Source: Liolophura sinensis
Taxonomy: Eukaryota > Mollusca > Polyplacophora > Chitonida > Chitonidae
DNA length: 64,000 nt
NCBI RefSeq assembly: GCF_032854445.1
Contig: NC_088307.1
Coordinates: forward strand, 8,444,017-8,508,016
Reading direction: 5' to 3'
Position numbers and translations under genes: made by a program. Positions 47,913 through 59,669 of the stretch are shown here, one piece after another. Positions within the stretch are counted from its first letter, which is position 1. Every line of letters begins with the position of its first letter. The notes under the pieces are model-generated. The model was not told where the DNA came from, did no database searches, and saw nothing but the letters and a program-made list of their open reading frames with translations.

Positions 47913-49699
47913 CTATGTATGTCAACTTTTTGACACAAAGTGCAAAAAATCATGGATATCAAGTGGGTTTAATCTCAATTCATCTTCTATCTTGAAGTAA
48001 ATTAATACACCTATGCCCATCAACCTTTCATATGTATAGAAAAATATTTCAATACTGTGAGTTTTTCCATCAAAGACAATATTCTGCAAGTTTATAACAA
48101 TATTCAACATGGAAATGCGTTATTCAGTTTACTTCAGCTGGAAACTTCAATACACTGTAGCTTTGTGGCCGAGTTAGTATAGGCCTATTATGCCTACTAG
48201 ATTTATAGTTACTAGCCTATTATGCCTACTAAGACATGCTGTTCAAATTGTGCAAATACATTTTTTGTCATTCATTTTATCGTATATTCAGCAGTTTTTA
48301 CGTAACAAATTACAACCTGTCAGAATCAGTGACAAGTTCATTAGAGATGCTGAAGATTGATGGGAATGAGAAGACAGCATCTCACCGGACAATGCTTAAA
48401 TTAATTAAATCTTATGATATGATTTTTTTCTCAAAGTTTATGAATTGAAATTGAAGAATTTAAATTTTGCTCCTTCGTCTTCCTAGCATGCAAAGGTTGT
48501 TTTTTTTCTGTTTTCCTTTATAAAATACAGTAAAATTAGTGAAACACCATGTTCAAGCCGACGTTCTTTCTCTGATATCTGCTATAACTAGGTCAGCACT
48601 GCTCTCATTTTAGAAGCCGTCGCCACAAAACGCAAGCATAAAATTCAGCACAACTCAAAATTTATTTCCGTTTGTTTTAGAATTGAGCATGAATATAGTT
48701 GTACAACAATTCTAGTGTAATTTTGTAAATATTCAATAGGGGTCAAAATCACCAGCATAACCCCTCCTGGGGCTACGACGTGAACCAGGAATACCTCGGC
48801 TGTGCATCTGCAGGCTACTCATAAACTGTATAAAAGATATAGTAGGCTTACTGTATGAACAGTTCAAGAAGCGGAAGAAATATCCTTCCTGTATTTCCAA
48901 TTTTCAAGAAAGCTATTCATCACTTGAGCCTTCATTGCAACTTTTATCTGCCATAGGCTGCTGCTTTTCATTACAATACTGAAAATAACTTCAATCTTAG
49001 AGAGCTGGAGTAAACATGACATCACCTTGCTGTCGATAAAGGAGACGTGCTAAAATTGTGTCAAGACAAAGTTTCACTAAACGTTTACTGTGTTAAAAAA
49101 AATCTAAAAAAATATTTAATGAAAGTTTAAGATACCTTGAATGGTAGTGTTTCAGTGGAATTAACATTAGTCAGGTGCTGTCTTTCACTTCTGAAGTAAG
49201 AGTAAGAGTTGCCCCACTTAAAAATCTGAACATGTTAGGTACCAGTATAAAACAAAGTGTAATGATTGAATGAATGAATGAATGAATGAATGATTAGGGT
49301 TTAACACCACATCAACTGGCAATATTTCAGCCATTCTGTGGTCAGAGCATGATAGAATGCAGTTCTGGCTTTTGACATGAGAACAAAAACATTCAAAACC
49401 TGAACTAAGAAGACACACGCTTTTAAAACGAATTTAAAAAACAAAAGTTCTTAACATTATAAAACACATTATGTGCAGGGATTACGTACATAAACATTAT
49501 TTCCACTATCTTCTGTACAGCCTACCTTAACAAAGCACCGGAGGCCACAGCACAGCTTAAGTGTAGTAAATTGCCCCCTCCTTCGAGCAGGACATCACTC
49601 AAGTCAACACGATGTTTTTTGACATAAGACTCGAGTCGATGAGGGCCTATCCTGACGAATATACTTAATGACCTTCTGTCGCTGTTGACTTCTGCCCAT
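44407..49699 (-). CDS. NFKBIL1: NF-kappa-B inhibitor-like protein 1 (IkappaBL), five exons, frameshift in exon 1
   Basis: Exons: 49699-49526, 47111-46990, 46569-46436, 45746-45644, 45008-44407 (174, 122, 134, 103, 602 nt), coding about 377 aa, close to the roughly 380 aa of vertebrate NFKBIL1. Exon 1 opens MGRSQQRQKVIKYIRQD, a basic start like the family's. Exons 1-2 give ankyrin-type sequence (GGGNLLHLSCAVASGALL; HKDGFGNIPLHVLIHRAL). Exon 4 is acidic (HDDDDEWEEKL). Exon 5 has the family's charged coiled region beginning YDDWAERLTREHRRKRH and ends with a J-like segment ILRWHPDKFEQKFG. The family is nuclear and linked to NF-kB signalling and mRNA processing. Oddity: the exon 1 start frame hits a stop, while the frame that splices on to exon 2 (GPHRLESYVKKHRVDLSDVL) is shifted by one base near 49643-49654. 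This could be an assembly error, a polymorphism or real inactivation. Exons 2-5 are intact. Confidence 0.88.
45050..45258 (-). mobile_element. SINE family 2
   Basis: GATTGTTGTTTAACGCCATA, then TTTTTATGGGTGGAAAGAAC and CACCTTTGGAAAATTACTGA. Only 41 bp upstream of NFKBIL1 exon 5, in intron 4. Confidence 0.65.
45806..45990 (+). mobile_element. SINE family 1, 3' half with (ATTA)n tail
   Basis: Begins CTCCGGCCTTACATGGGAGG in NFKBIL1 intron 3, antisense to the gene. The tail has expanded into about eight ATTA units at 45958-45990. Confidence 0.85.
46062..46133. repeat. Perfect 26-bp inverted repeat (hairpin) in NFKBIL1 intron 3
   Basis: ATACCTTCCAAACAAACCTC plus ATTCAC is exactly mirrored at 46108-46133 around a 20-bp spacer. 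The left arm and its flank resemble a diverged dispersed repeat at 7935-8000 (TTTCCAAGCAAACCTC). Confidence 0.92.
46591..46875 (-). mobile_element. SINE family 2, near full length
   Basis: Tail TTTATTTGATTTTTGTCAAA, centre AGTGACAAGTTACTGACAAA, head with minus-strand GGGTTCAATCC (tRNA B box). Starts 22 bp upstream of NFKBIL1 exon 3, in intron 2. Confidence 0.65.
47179..47381 (-). mobile_element. SINE family 1, 5'-truncated, with target-site duplication
   Basis: Lies 67 bp beyond the 5' end of NFKBIL1 exon 2, in intron 1. Perfect duplication AACAAACACTC at 47168-47178 and 47382-47392. Confidence 0.93.
47594..47907. repeat. Duplicated 100-bp block with (TA)n tracts
   Basis: ATTAACGAAGAATCAGCC through GATGCT..AGACTGGC occurs before each of two long TA runs (47676-47720 and 47845-47907), 4 differences or fewer noticed. 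NFKBIL1 intron 1. Confidence 0.93.
49267..49292. repeat. (GAAT)n microsatellite
   Basis: About six GAAT units in NFKBIL1 intron 1. Confidence 0.93.
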
Positions 49700-51992
49700 C
49701 TTCTGACAGACCAGCTCTGTTCATTTACTCATGTCACTGTGGTTGTCTTAAATTTGTCAACGTATTTTCGTCATGATCTGGAAAAGGGTTAAGAAATGCG
49801 TGCTTTTAATCAGCTTATATAATTGGTAACATTATCGCAAGAATCTCAGGCTTCACTGGCTTTTTAAACCAAGATATGCCAGATAACAAAAAAAACCTAC
49901 TGTGACATCAACTTAATTTTGTTTATATTTATTTGATTATTATTTTAATGCCATAATCAAAAGTTTTTCACTTATATAATGGCAGTCAGCTTTATGAGTG
50001 GAGAAAACTAGAATGCAACATGAAAACCACTGCCTTTTGGCAAGTTACTTACAAAACTTCCCACATGTGACTTACAATACAGTGAAATATAAACAGTTTA
50101 CAGTGAATGTTATACTGCAGGACCCTGTTGGGGTTTCAACCAATGACCTAAGGGACCACAGCCTGTGTTTGTATCACTAGATCACTAAAGGAAAATTCCA
50201 AATATAGACAGGAAGTCCTCATCACAAGGGCAATGAACCAATTACAGGGTCCCTGCAAAGCAACAAAGGCTGCACTTAAGATACCCTAGGGATGGAGCCA
50301 ACACATCCTATTGCCTACCATCTCTTCTCATGACAACGTTAATTTCGATTCTGTCATTCCTGTAAAAACAATTGTGATGTCATGACATCAGAGAAAGATC
50401 AAACATTCATATCCAAATTGTGGGACATCCAGTTGACCTATTTGCAACCATACTGCTTATGATTGGTCAATTCCATGTTCCTTGATTAACAGTTTCGAAA
50501 GGTCTATTCAGTGTGCTTGCAGCACCACGTGTGCTGGAGAGACTCTGCTCAGGATTGAACCTATTAAAGAGCCCAGGTTTCTACCATTAGACCTTACACA
50601 TATTTCTGTTGGCAAGGTTGTACATCGCTAGATAGGTAGTGAAATGTGTTTTTTTGGAATGTGCTGACTTGTTTGTTGCTCATACAGTATTTTCTGTGTT
50701 AAGGTTACTTATCTATAACTGACTGCTCTCAAATTTGATCTTTATACACGTCCAGCCTGTTATTCTGCTCTCTAGGATGGACCAACTTTGAATGATTGAT
50801 TTAATACTGCTACTTTTACAAATGTTCCAAACTGTGGGTAAGGCATCCTAGAGTGATATAAAAAGCTTGCTTTGTGACATTGCCAGTGTGGTAAAGTGGA
50901 AACGTTAAAGACGTTATCAGCGTTCTAGTCCAAGCCACTGTCTCGCAAGATTATCAGACAAAATTAGATCACAATATCACCTAAATTCATCATAACTCTG
51001 TGAAGTGTGATGTGTTCATTTAGCTGACATAAGCTTCACACATAAGACTACTGACAATTTAAGCCATAATAAGCACGATGATAAATTTATCATGCAGTCC
51101 GATTCACTGTGTGACCCTGTTGTGGTGTTTTTGTCTGAGACTGTGAGTGCAGAAAGTGAATCCTGCCAAACAATTTGGTATCAAATTATACATTAAGATC
51201 ATATACACTAAACACAAACCGTGAAAAATATGTTAGTGTTCGCTTCACGTTACTGCTACGAAATTTTTATCCAAAAACCATAATATCTGGCGACTTTTCG
51301 GCGACATGGCCGAGAGCATAAAGCCTTCCGTCTTTCTTCTGGTTGATGTTGTTGTTGTAAATGACAAACGTTACACGCGCGTATGTTGTGATTTGTTGTG
51401 GCGCGTAAATACGTGCCGAATTTTTATGCGCTTTCTCACCAGGTTGCTAATGGAAACAAATCATGTTCGAGCAGGACCGAGCCGGCCTCCGAGGACAAAC
51501 GGTGACACATCCGATCGTGATTCTTGTCATATACCAAATGCTTCGTTAAACTGGTCAGTATCAAAACGGAATCACACAAAGTAACTGCCTGGCGTCGAGT
51601 ATTTATACCTTATTTTGAAAACTGGACTGAGGGAACCTGCGGGTCATTGTTGTTGCTGTAGCGGTGGAGAAGACATAATCTGAGCTGGTCGTAAGTCCGA
51701 AAGAGTACAGAAGAAACAAGCTCTTAGCTTACTTAACTGAAGCATTGTGTCAATGGAATTTTGCTGTCGTACGTAATTGACGTAGCTTACCGTCATATGT
51801 ATAATTGGCATTTAATTAAGCTGTAAAAATTGTATACTGTATATGGTAGGCCTATAGCTATATGGGCTTATATGGTAGATTTAATTTTAAAATGGGTATG
51901 TCTTTTACGTTGTTAAATGTTCCAAAATTTCTACTGTTCTTTTTTCTTCTTCTTAAATTCTTCCAGGTGTTGTTCCTATCTCAGTTTGAAAG
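49700..51992. other. Divergent spacer between NFKBIL1 and the 560-aa gene
   Basis: Apart from a SINE family 2 copy it shows no clear promoter element. The 5' leader of the 560-aa gene probably includes 51967-51992, following the acceptor-like TTCTTCCAG; the upstream leader exon was not located. Confidence 0.5.
49925..50180 (-). mobile_element. SINE family 2
   Basis: TTTATTTGATTATTATTTTA, TGGCAGTCAGCTTTATGAGT and ACCACTGCCTTTTGGCAAGT, in the spacer between NFKBIL1 and the 560-aa gene. Confidence 0.65.
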
Positions 51993-54900
51993 ATGATGAA
52001 TAGTATATCTGAATACTTTTGGGGAAGGTACGTTTTTTATTTATTTATTTATTTATTTATTTTTTGTCATGCTAATTAATTAATACCAGTTATTAAGGTT
52101 CATTGTTTTTTCCATGTGTTCCATCTGTAAACATTTGTATTATATTATCATCCTATATATTGCAAATAATACTTGTAAGATATTTTTCAATAAATTTCAG
52201 AGTACCGTACTTTTATTATGTAATTTGTGTTATTTGTTCATTCATTAATTCACTTATTTTTTCGCCATTCATCCAGTGGGGATGCTTCATCTGATCCCGT
52301 GGAGATGAAGTCCATGGATAATCTTTCTTCCAAGACAGAACAAGAAGTTACCTCCCCTCCTGACCCTTTGGCAGGCCTCAAGAATTCCATCACTCCTTCA
52401 CCCCTAGGTGTGACCCAGTCTGTCACTTACGCTGATTTCTACCCAAAGTGTCTTCAGTTCTCCCCCAATGAGGGTTATACAGATTTTGAACCATTCAGGT
52501 GGGTCTGTAATATTTTAATCAGTATGCAAACCAAAATTTTTATTTATTTATTATTTATTTGATTGGGATTTTATGGCATACTGAAGAATAATAGAGGACA
52601 ACAGCCAGCTTTATGGTAAAGTAATTACATATTATGGTGCACAATAGCACAAAAAGGTACCAATTTTCTGAAGTTGATTGACATATTGCTATCTTGGATT
52701 TCGCAGATTTACTTACTTTCCAAGGTAATAACTGCTGAATTTCTGGAATTGTTACCTGTGAGTTAGAATCAGTTCTCACACACTAGCCAGCCTCTGTACT
52801 AGCTGTCATTTTAGAACCTTTGATATTGATGTAAAATCTATGAAGTGTAGCAGCTCCCTGTAGGCTCACCTTTAGCTCATTCAGTGATTCCTTCTTTCTT
52901 AGAGAAAACATTGGTACCAATGACAAACATACTGTTTAGTTAAAGAAGTTAGTTTCAAAAAATGGCCAAAAGCAAGAAATCGGAATTTAAATCAAACAAC
53001 AACTGATTTAGGATGAATTAGGGTAGCTAAATCTTTCTTCAGGTCTTTAAGTTAGCAACAAGCAAGTATAGATTGTAGTTTAAATAACAAATAATTGTAG
53101 TTATATTCAGCCATATGGTTAAAATGTTTAGTATAGTTTTTTGACCTTACCTGTTTTATTTATTGCTTTACAGCACAGTCCTTGACCAGGCCAATGATTG
53201 GTTGGCAGCTAACCCCCAGTTTCGACTCATGAAATGTGAAAGCATTCGAAAGAGGATAATGGATGGCCCAAAAATCGAATTTGACAGTGTTCTTCAGCAC
53301 GAGTCTTCCAACGGAAAGAATTATTTTCTGAATGGTCTCAGGTATGGGTCTGTGCCGTGTGCTAAACTAAAATTTAGATGCCTGATAAATCTACTGAAGG
53401 GTGGATATTTATACTGTGTATTATGTGTTTGACAAAAGTGATCATATGATGTCTTGGCATTGGTTGGAGTTTCACTCGCTTACAATAATAAATCTAATCA
53501 ACATCGTAGCATTAAAAAATAGATCATTCGAGTATTTATGACTAAAAAGGAAACATAATAATTAGGGTTCACTTTCCCATGCAGAGGTGATTTGACTCAA
53601 AGCAGAATTGACCATCTCTTATAACACATGTTAATACACTTTGTCCACAAACCATGAACGCAAATAGAAACACATGAACCAAATGTTATGGAATTACAGG
53701 GTTTTGGTATGGTCTGATTTATGTATTAATTTATTTTTCTCTATTTTTTTATTTTTTTTATTTTTTTTTTTTTTTGAGGAGAAAAGCATTCATTTTTAGG
53801 ACAGTTAATCGAAGAAATGCATATGTTATATTTTGTGTGTATATTGTAACTGTGATTTCTATATTTTATGTTCCAGACTCTGGTTAAGGGGGAGACAGGC
53901 CAGTGACCCAGAACCTGCCCAGCAGCTGGGTTGTAGGCACTCAGTACCCTGGCTGGCAGTGGACAGTGACGATCTTCAGACACACCAGGGTAAACTGTAC
54001 CCTAGCCAGTTCCTCAGTCTCCAGCAGAAAGTAGAATGTATCAATGCCTCGTTTAAACAGAGACCCTTGCCTGGTATGTATATGTATATTGCCACATGGA
54101 CTCCTGATTCAATGTTTATTTATTTATTTGTTTCGTGTTTTATGCCATGCTCAAGAATATTTCACTTATACGACGCCGACGAGCATTATGGTGGGAGGAA
54201 ATTGGGCAGAGTCTGGGGGAACCCACGACCATCCTCAGGTTGCTGAAGAGGAAGCCAGTGTGAGATGGATCCTTACCTTGGATCCTTATACAGTGTTATG
54301 ACACAGAAGTGTTAATATGTTCAGTTGCCGACAAGTGATACTTTATTGTGCAGGTGTTTTCCTGGACATGCCAATGGGCATTAATGTCACGCTTGATTAT
54401 GATTTGGCATAGATAACCCTTATAACATGGATTACAGGGTGTATTATGTACTGTGTACTGTGTTTGGGAACAGTGTTTATATTTACAGTGTACTTTGAGA
54501 AAAAAACGACCAGCAAGTAGTAGTACAGCAATGTTGTAATAATAACTGGAGTTGTCTCCCTTCTTCCGGGCACACTGACCAGTCAGCGTAATATCTAAAG
54601 CCGTTTCAGTTCCAGAAAACGTTTGGCCTCCCAAACTAATCAAGCTGTATTAAAAAAAGCTTTATTGTAACAAAACTCTGATGGTTTACCAACAAAAAGT
54701 TTAGAATTGATACAAATTTCTTTCATTCACAGTCAAACTTAAAAGCTCTCAGTAAGCATCATTTGAGTTACATTTTACAAAATTTCTTTGTGGTCATGCA
54801 GCGTCAAAAAAGTCTCATTTAAAGTTTAGGATTGGAACCAGTTTTTTTCTAGACATGGCCCTGATAATAGTACATATTACAACACATATAGACTTCTTTA

Positions 54901-57739
54901 GGTAATGGTAGTGTGTGTTTTACTGTCAAGAAGCCATTTGTTTTGCTCTGGCCATGTTGTCATCCATAGCATTTATTTAGGTTTGTAATGCAGTAAGTCC
55001 ACTATCAGTGGTCAGAGTCATAGGGACTAGCTGCCAAAGTTTTCACCGCACATGTATGTCTCTCTCTGTGTTTGTCCCATGTGTACTTGTTTTATAAAGT
55101 ATTACTATTGCCACAGCCTATCGGCCCATGAACATTGACGTTTTGACTGTGACTGAGAATGCTTTTTTTCCTCCACCTTCTATATGAAATGAAATGTCTT
55201 ATTTGAGAAATTCAATGTGGGCTATATGCTAACACTTTCTTGTTGTCTTTTTATTGTTTACAGGTAGCATACTAACTGTGGAATCTGTGTTTCTGAGGTC
55301 TTCAGACGCCCTGGAATTACCTGGGTGGTCCCCAGAGCGATCATGCTGGTTGGAGGATGGCAGACAAAAAATTCATTCTGTTACAATTTTCAGAGTGTTT
55401 TATGTCTTGGGTGAACCTAAAGACATAGTGGAGAGTATAGGTAAATCATAAAATATGATCGTTAGACTATAGGTCAGAAAATACAGGATATTTGGCCACA
55501 GGTTGTAAGACATCATCAGACGTCACACAAATTTTTTGTGAGCCACATTTAAATATTGTGTACTTATGTAAAGATTCTTTATTTATTTATTTGATTGGTG
55601 ATTTATGCCATACTCAAGAATGTTTTGCTGATCAAAATACTTTAAAGGGATATAAAATCAGTTCTGATTGGCTGGTGTGAGTGATAGACAAGCTCAGGCT
55701 ATGCCTTGCCTAAGCTGAATTTTAGGTATGGTACATTTATTCAAGTGTCTCCACTGTCAACCAATCAGAATCAATTCTGTATCCCTTTAAAAGCCATTGA
55801 GGAGGTAAGCATATGGTGTCGATCAGCTTTTCCAACCTCCACTCTTTTTGGGGCCTTAGTGACAATAAGCGGTTAACAGAACTCATACATCTATTGATGT
55901 GGTCATTGATGAAGTTAAGACAACTAAAAATGCCCTCCACTAAATTTACGAGGTACGCCTTGAGTTTCCTGTGTAGGTGAAAATTTTAAACGCGGAATAG
56001 TTCACGATTTACTTGACGAAGACAGATGTTTATACTCTGGGCACTTTGGATTCCTCCAGGCATAAACAGTTAATGAGAACGGCACTAAGTACCAGTGACA
56101 TAGATATATTGTATGTGAATAAAATGAAAAGCCAATGTGGCATCATTAATACATGTATCTGGTCAATGGTAAAGACGGAAGCTTGTGACATCATTGACAT
56201 CTAATGATGCTGAATATCATGGCAAATAAATCCTACATTTTAAATTCAGACATTTACATGCATTTAATTGTACTTGTAAAAAAAATCTCTATCAGTGAAA
56301 AAGAGACTTTCTCATAATTTCTATTGAGTTATGTATGTATCTCCGTATTGCTATTTCTAGCATTCTTTTTCCCCTTTATTTGCCTTCAAGAATGATGAAA
56401 AAAAAGTTTATTCCTTATCTGTATATTAAAATTTTTTTTTCATTTAAATGTACTCCCAAAGATCCTAACAATAAAATGACTTTTTAGTAGTTTTATTGAA
56501 TTGAATATATATTTACATATTGCTATTGCTCGCATTCTGTTTTTTTTTTTTTTAATTACCCTTTTCTTTTGAGATGGATTTGAAAACAAGTTTTATTTTT
56601 TACTGTATGTTAAATATTTTGTGTTTTACAGGCGTAGAAGATTTCCTTCCTAAGATCACCAAAGAGGCCATGTCTTTTGCATCCAAACCTCATTTCCAAT
56701 CATTCTCAGAGGTGCTAAAATGCGCCAAGGCTTGGCTGAAAGGGAATAAGGTAAGTCTAGTTAATTACTGAAATTAACTGACAAAAATATGAAAGCTGAC
56801 CAAGTAGTTAGATAAATTGCGCAAAGAGACAACCTGTGGCCCATGAGAGACCTAGCTGCAGCCTGCTGGTTCAGGAAGTTTGTCAGATATCTGCCAGGCT
56901 GTGGTGGTATTATCCAGGCTCTTCCCAGTTTGCTCCACCAGTTTGCCTGAAAGCTGGACACTGTCATACCCTTCACTTAGTACTTGACTGAATACTCTTT
57001 GACATACCAGTAGTCACGAGCATTGTTAATAGTTCACGTCTAAATACCATGAAAATGGCTAATGATGGTTACCGTGAAACATTTAAATTATGAAGAAGTA
57101 TTTCTTAATTATATTATTTATTTTTTGGGGCCCTCCATGGTTAAGGAGGTTAGCATGCCAATGCAGCACAATGACCCAGGAGCCTCCCACCAATGCTGTG
57201 AGTTCAAGTCCAGCTCACGCTGTCTTCGTCTCTGCCCGATTTCCTCACACCATAATGATGGTTGCCATTATATAATTGAAATATTCTTGAGTACGGCATA
57301 AAACACCGATCAGATAAATAGATAAATATTTTTTTTTCTTTTTACAGCAAGTTCGAGTTGTTAATATTCAGTCCTCATTTACAAAAGTTGAACAGAAAAA
57401 CACAGGTAAGCGTTTGATGACTTTCTTTTAGGCTTTAGCTTAATTCTTCTAAAATTTGGGACAGTTATTAGTGGTGTTGAAAGTAGAATATTACATTTCT
57501 TTACCAGCCTTTTGGAAAAGTGACGATGTGAGTATGTTGTTCATTAGGTGGTCTAACCTTGTAAGAGAAAAGCTACTGCATATTCCTGCTGCAATTACAT
57601 ATACATTGTCTAAAATGGGCAGACCAGGTATCCGAAAAATTAGAAGAAGTAGGGTAATATGATATTGGTTGTTGTGGGAGGTAGGGGGGCATTTGGGGGA
57701 CAAAAAAAAAAATAATGAGTTCTGATACAGGGAGTAAAA

Positions 57740-57788
<49 letters not shown>

Positions 57789-59662
57789 TTTAGGTTTTGG
57801 AAAGAAAGCTCTGTATACTTTAGAAGAATGCACTAATTTTTTTTTTTCTTATTTCCACATTTCCTCAAAATTTGTTTTTTTTTTTCCTCCCTTTTTATTC
57901 AGGAAAAGCCACCTCACTCCGTCACCTCATGACACACACAGAAAGTGAAAACGACATCAGTCTTTACTTGAAACTTCTGACGATCTTTTACGTCAAGCAG
58001 CTGAAAGTGGAAAAACTGTCCAGGGTGGAACTTAAAACACTAAATGTCCAACCCAGCAGTAGCCCTGTAACAAATATATCCAATTCTGTTACTGTTCATA
58101 AACCACAAGCCGTAAGCTACACAGAAGTGGTGACATCATCAGATGATGCTATAACAAAAGAGATGGCATCATCAGGTCTCACATCATCATCATCATCAGC
58201 TGTGACATCATCAGAATTAGCATCATCAGTCAATGAATGCTTCCCTGCTCCCATAGATATACCCTGTTTGACATGTAAACTGTTTGCACCTCTGAGACGA
58301 GGGCCTAAAACATTCGAATCATTCTCAAGGACGGTGGATCGTGCCAGCTATTGGATTAAATGTAACAGTAAGTTTATTACATGTATTTATATGCAAGAGG
58401 AATTCTGGTAAAGTAAAAGAAAACAGAGAAATAAGAAAGACCATGTGTCACACTTAATTTTATTTATTTATATATGTATTTAATAACTGTTAAGTTTATG
58501 TATTTAATAACTGTTATATTTACCATTCAAAGAAATTTGACAAAAAAAACTTACGTCATAGACTTTTCCTACCTGTCAATCAAGAACATGCATTTGACCA
58601 ATCATAAGAAATATTGTTGCACTTAGGCAGATTGTGTGTCCCACTCATTGCTTACAAATCATCAGGGTTTTTTTTACGTCATTATGCACAAAGGCTTTCA
58701 CCTCAAATGGCTGTGTGAAAAGTAACATTGTCACTGGAGAGGTGATGAGGCATGAGATCGGGCAGATCCATCCACTGGCTCTTAATGTGGTTAATGATAA
58801 AGCTCACCTTAGAACGCAGAACAAGTTCCATTCAGTGGCCCACCAAAATTAAATACCATGGCAGGTCAGTGTGTTTTTGGTGTTAATAAATCACCTCTTT
58901 TACCACGGTAACAGATTGTTTTGTGCTTTTTTTCTTCTTTCAAACCAGTTTTTCATTGTCTTATTATCCAATGGGAAAACTTTATTCTCTTCCACAGAAT
59001 CCCCTCTGCTATTTCTCGAGTCCACAAGTACATTGTTTTCAGAGAATATGTATGGGAATGGAGTGAAGGAGGGTGCAGTTCTGTTCGAAATCAACCGACA
59101 ATTGGGGCGATATTTTTTGACATCTGTGTGGTGAGTCAGAAACTTCCAAGAAGTACATGAACTTTGGAATTGTTTGATTGGATTGTTGTTTTAACGCCAT
59201 CCTTAAAACTTTCTCATTTATGATGATAAGTTTAAAGGGTGAATGAAAGCAGAGTTGCCAGCATAAACCACTGGTCTTTAGCAAGTGACGGATGGGGTAT
59301 CCCATGTGTGATGTACAGACTTAACTGTATGTTGGTTTGGTGGAAGACAACTGGTCGTCATCCAATACGAGTATGTGCAACCTCGGACGGATGTCTTGTG
59401 AGGCGTTTTACTTTGCAGTTAGCAGCATGATATTGGACGTACCCGTTATTTGCTCAGAAGAATGTGCTAATTGCTTCATGTCCACTATTCAGCAGCCTGT
59501 TTTATCTCATACTTGGGTCCTTGCTGAAGATAATGTTATTGTCTGATTTTCAGGGGATACTTTGCAGACAGAACAGAAGAGTTGGTGATGGAGGAAGTGT
59601 CAAACCCGTATGTCAAGGTCGGGGAGGTCACAGCTGATACTGCTGACTCTGGAGTTTTATGA
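51993..59662 (+). CDS. Unrecognised ten-exon gene, 560-aa protein
   Basis: Exons: 51993-52027, 52277-52498, 53174-53341, 53877-54073, 55264-55440, 56632-56750, 57348-57405, 57903-58367, 58998-59130, 59554-59662. They sum to 1683 nt with consistent phases, all GT-AG. The start MMNSISEYFWG is supported by an in-frame TGA at 51987 just upstream. No family recognised. Visible: no clear signal peptide or membrane segment; an aromatic-rich stretch TYADFYPKCLQF, then VLDQANDWLAANPQF; NYFLNGLRLWLRGRQ; a compact central part (LYPSQFLSLQQKVECINASF, IHSVTIFRVFYVLGEPKDIV); a Ser-rich low-complexity linker about residues 403-435; a CLTC motif about 447; and a C-terminal part with GAVLFEINRQLGRYF. Poor low-complexity content outside the linker and ten phase-joined exons argue for a real gene. 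AATAAA at 60078 and again near 60289. It is divergent from NFKBIL1 (2.3 kb between ATGs). No function is proposed. Confidence 0.8.
52541..52625 (-). mobile_element. SINE family 1, diverged 3' fragment
   Basis: TTTATTTGATTGGGATTTTA then GGCATACTGAAGAAT, in intron 2 of the 560-aa gene. Confidence 0.65.
54112..54265 (-). mobile_element. SINE family 1 with deletion
   Basis: Tail and centre (CAAGAATATTTCACTTATAC, GAGCATTATGGTGGGAGGAA) joined directly to GAAGAGGAAGCCAGTGTGAG, just after exon 4 of the 560-aa gene. Confidence 0.87.
55577..55626 (-). mobile_element. SINE family 1, 50-bp tail
   Basis: TTTATTTGATTGGTGATTTA then GCCATACTCAAGAATG, in intron 5 of the 560-aa gene. Confidence 0.75.
57127..57330 (+). 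mobile_element. SINE family 1 with internal deletion, abutting a 3' splice site
   Basis: Begins GGGGCCCTCCATGGTTAAGG and ends ACCGATCAGATAAATAGATA. The tail runs straight into the pyrimidine tract of exon 7 of the 560-aa gene (exon starts 57348). Confidence 0.87.
57740..57785. repeat. (AT)n microsatellite
   Basis: About 22 AT units in intron 7 of the 560-aa gene, 118 bp before exon 8. Confidence 0.97.
59175..59430 (-). mobile_element. SINE family 2
   Basis: GATTGTTGTTTTAACGCCAT, then AACCACTGGTCTTTAGCAAG, in intron 9 of the 560-aa gene. Confidence 0.6.
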
Positions 59663-59669
59663 TGTCACA

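Noticed and set aside
51306..51584. 92-codon open frame as first exon of the 560-aa gene
   Set aside because: It has no usable donor in frame, and an in-frame TGA precedes the ATG at 51993.
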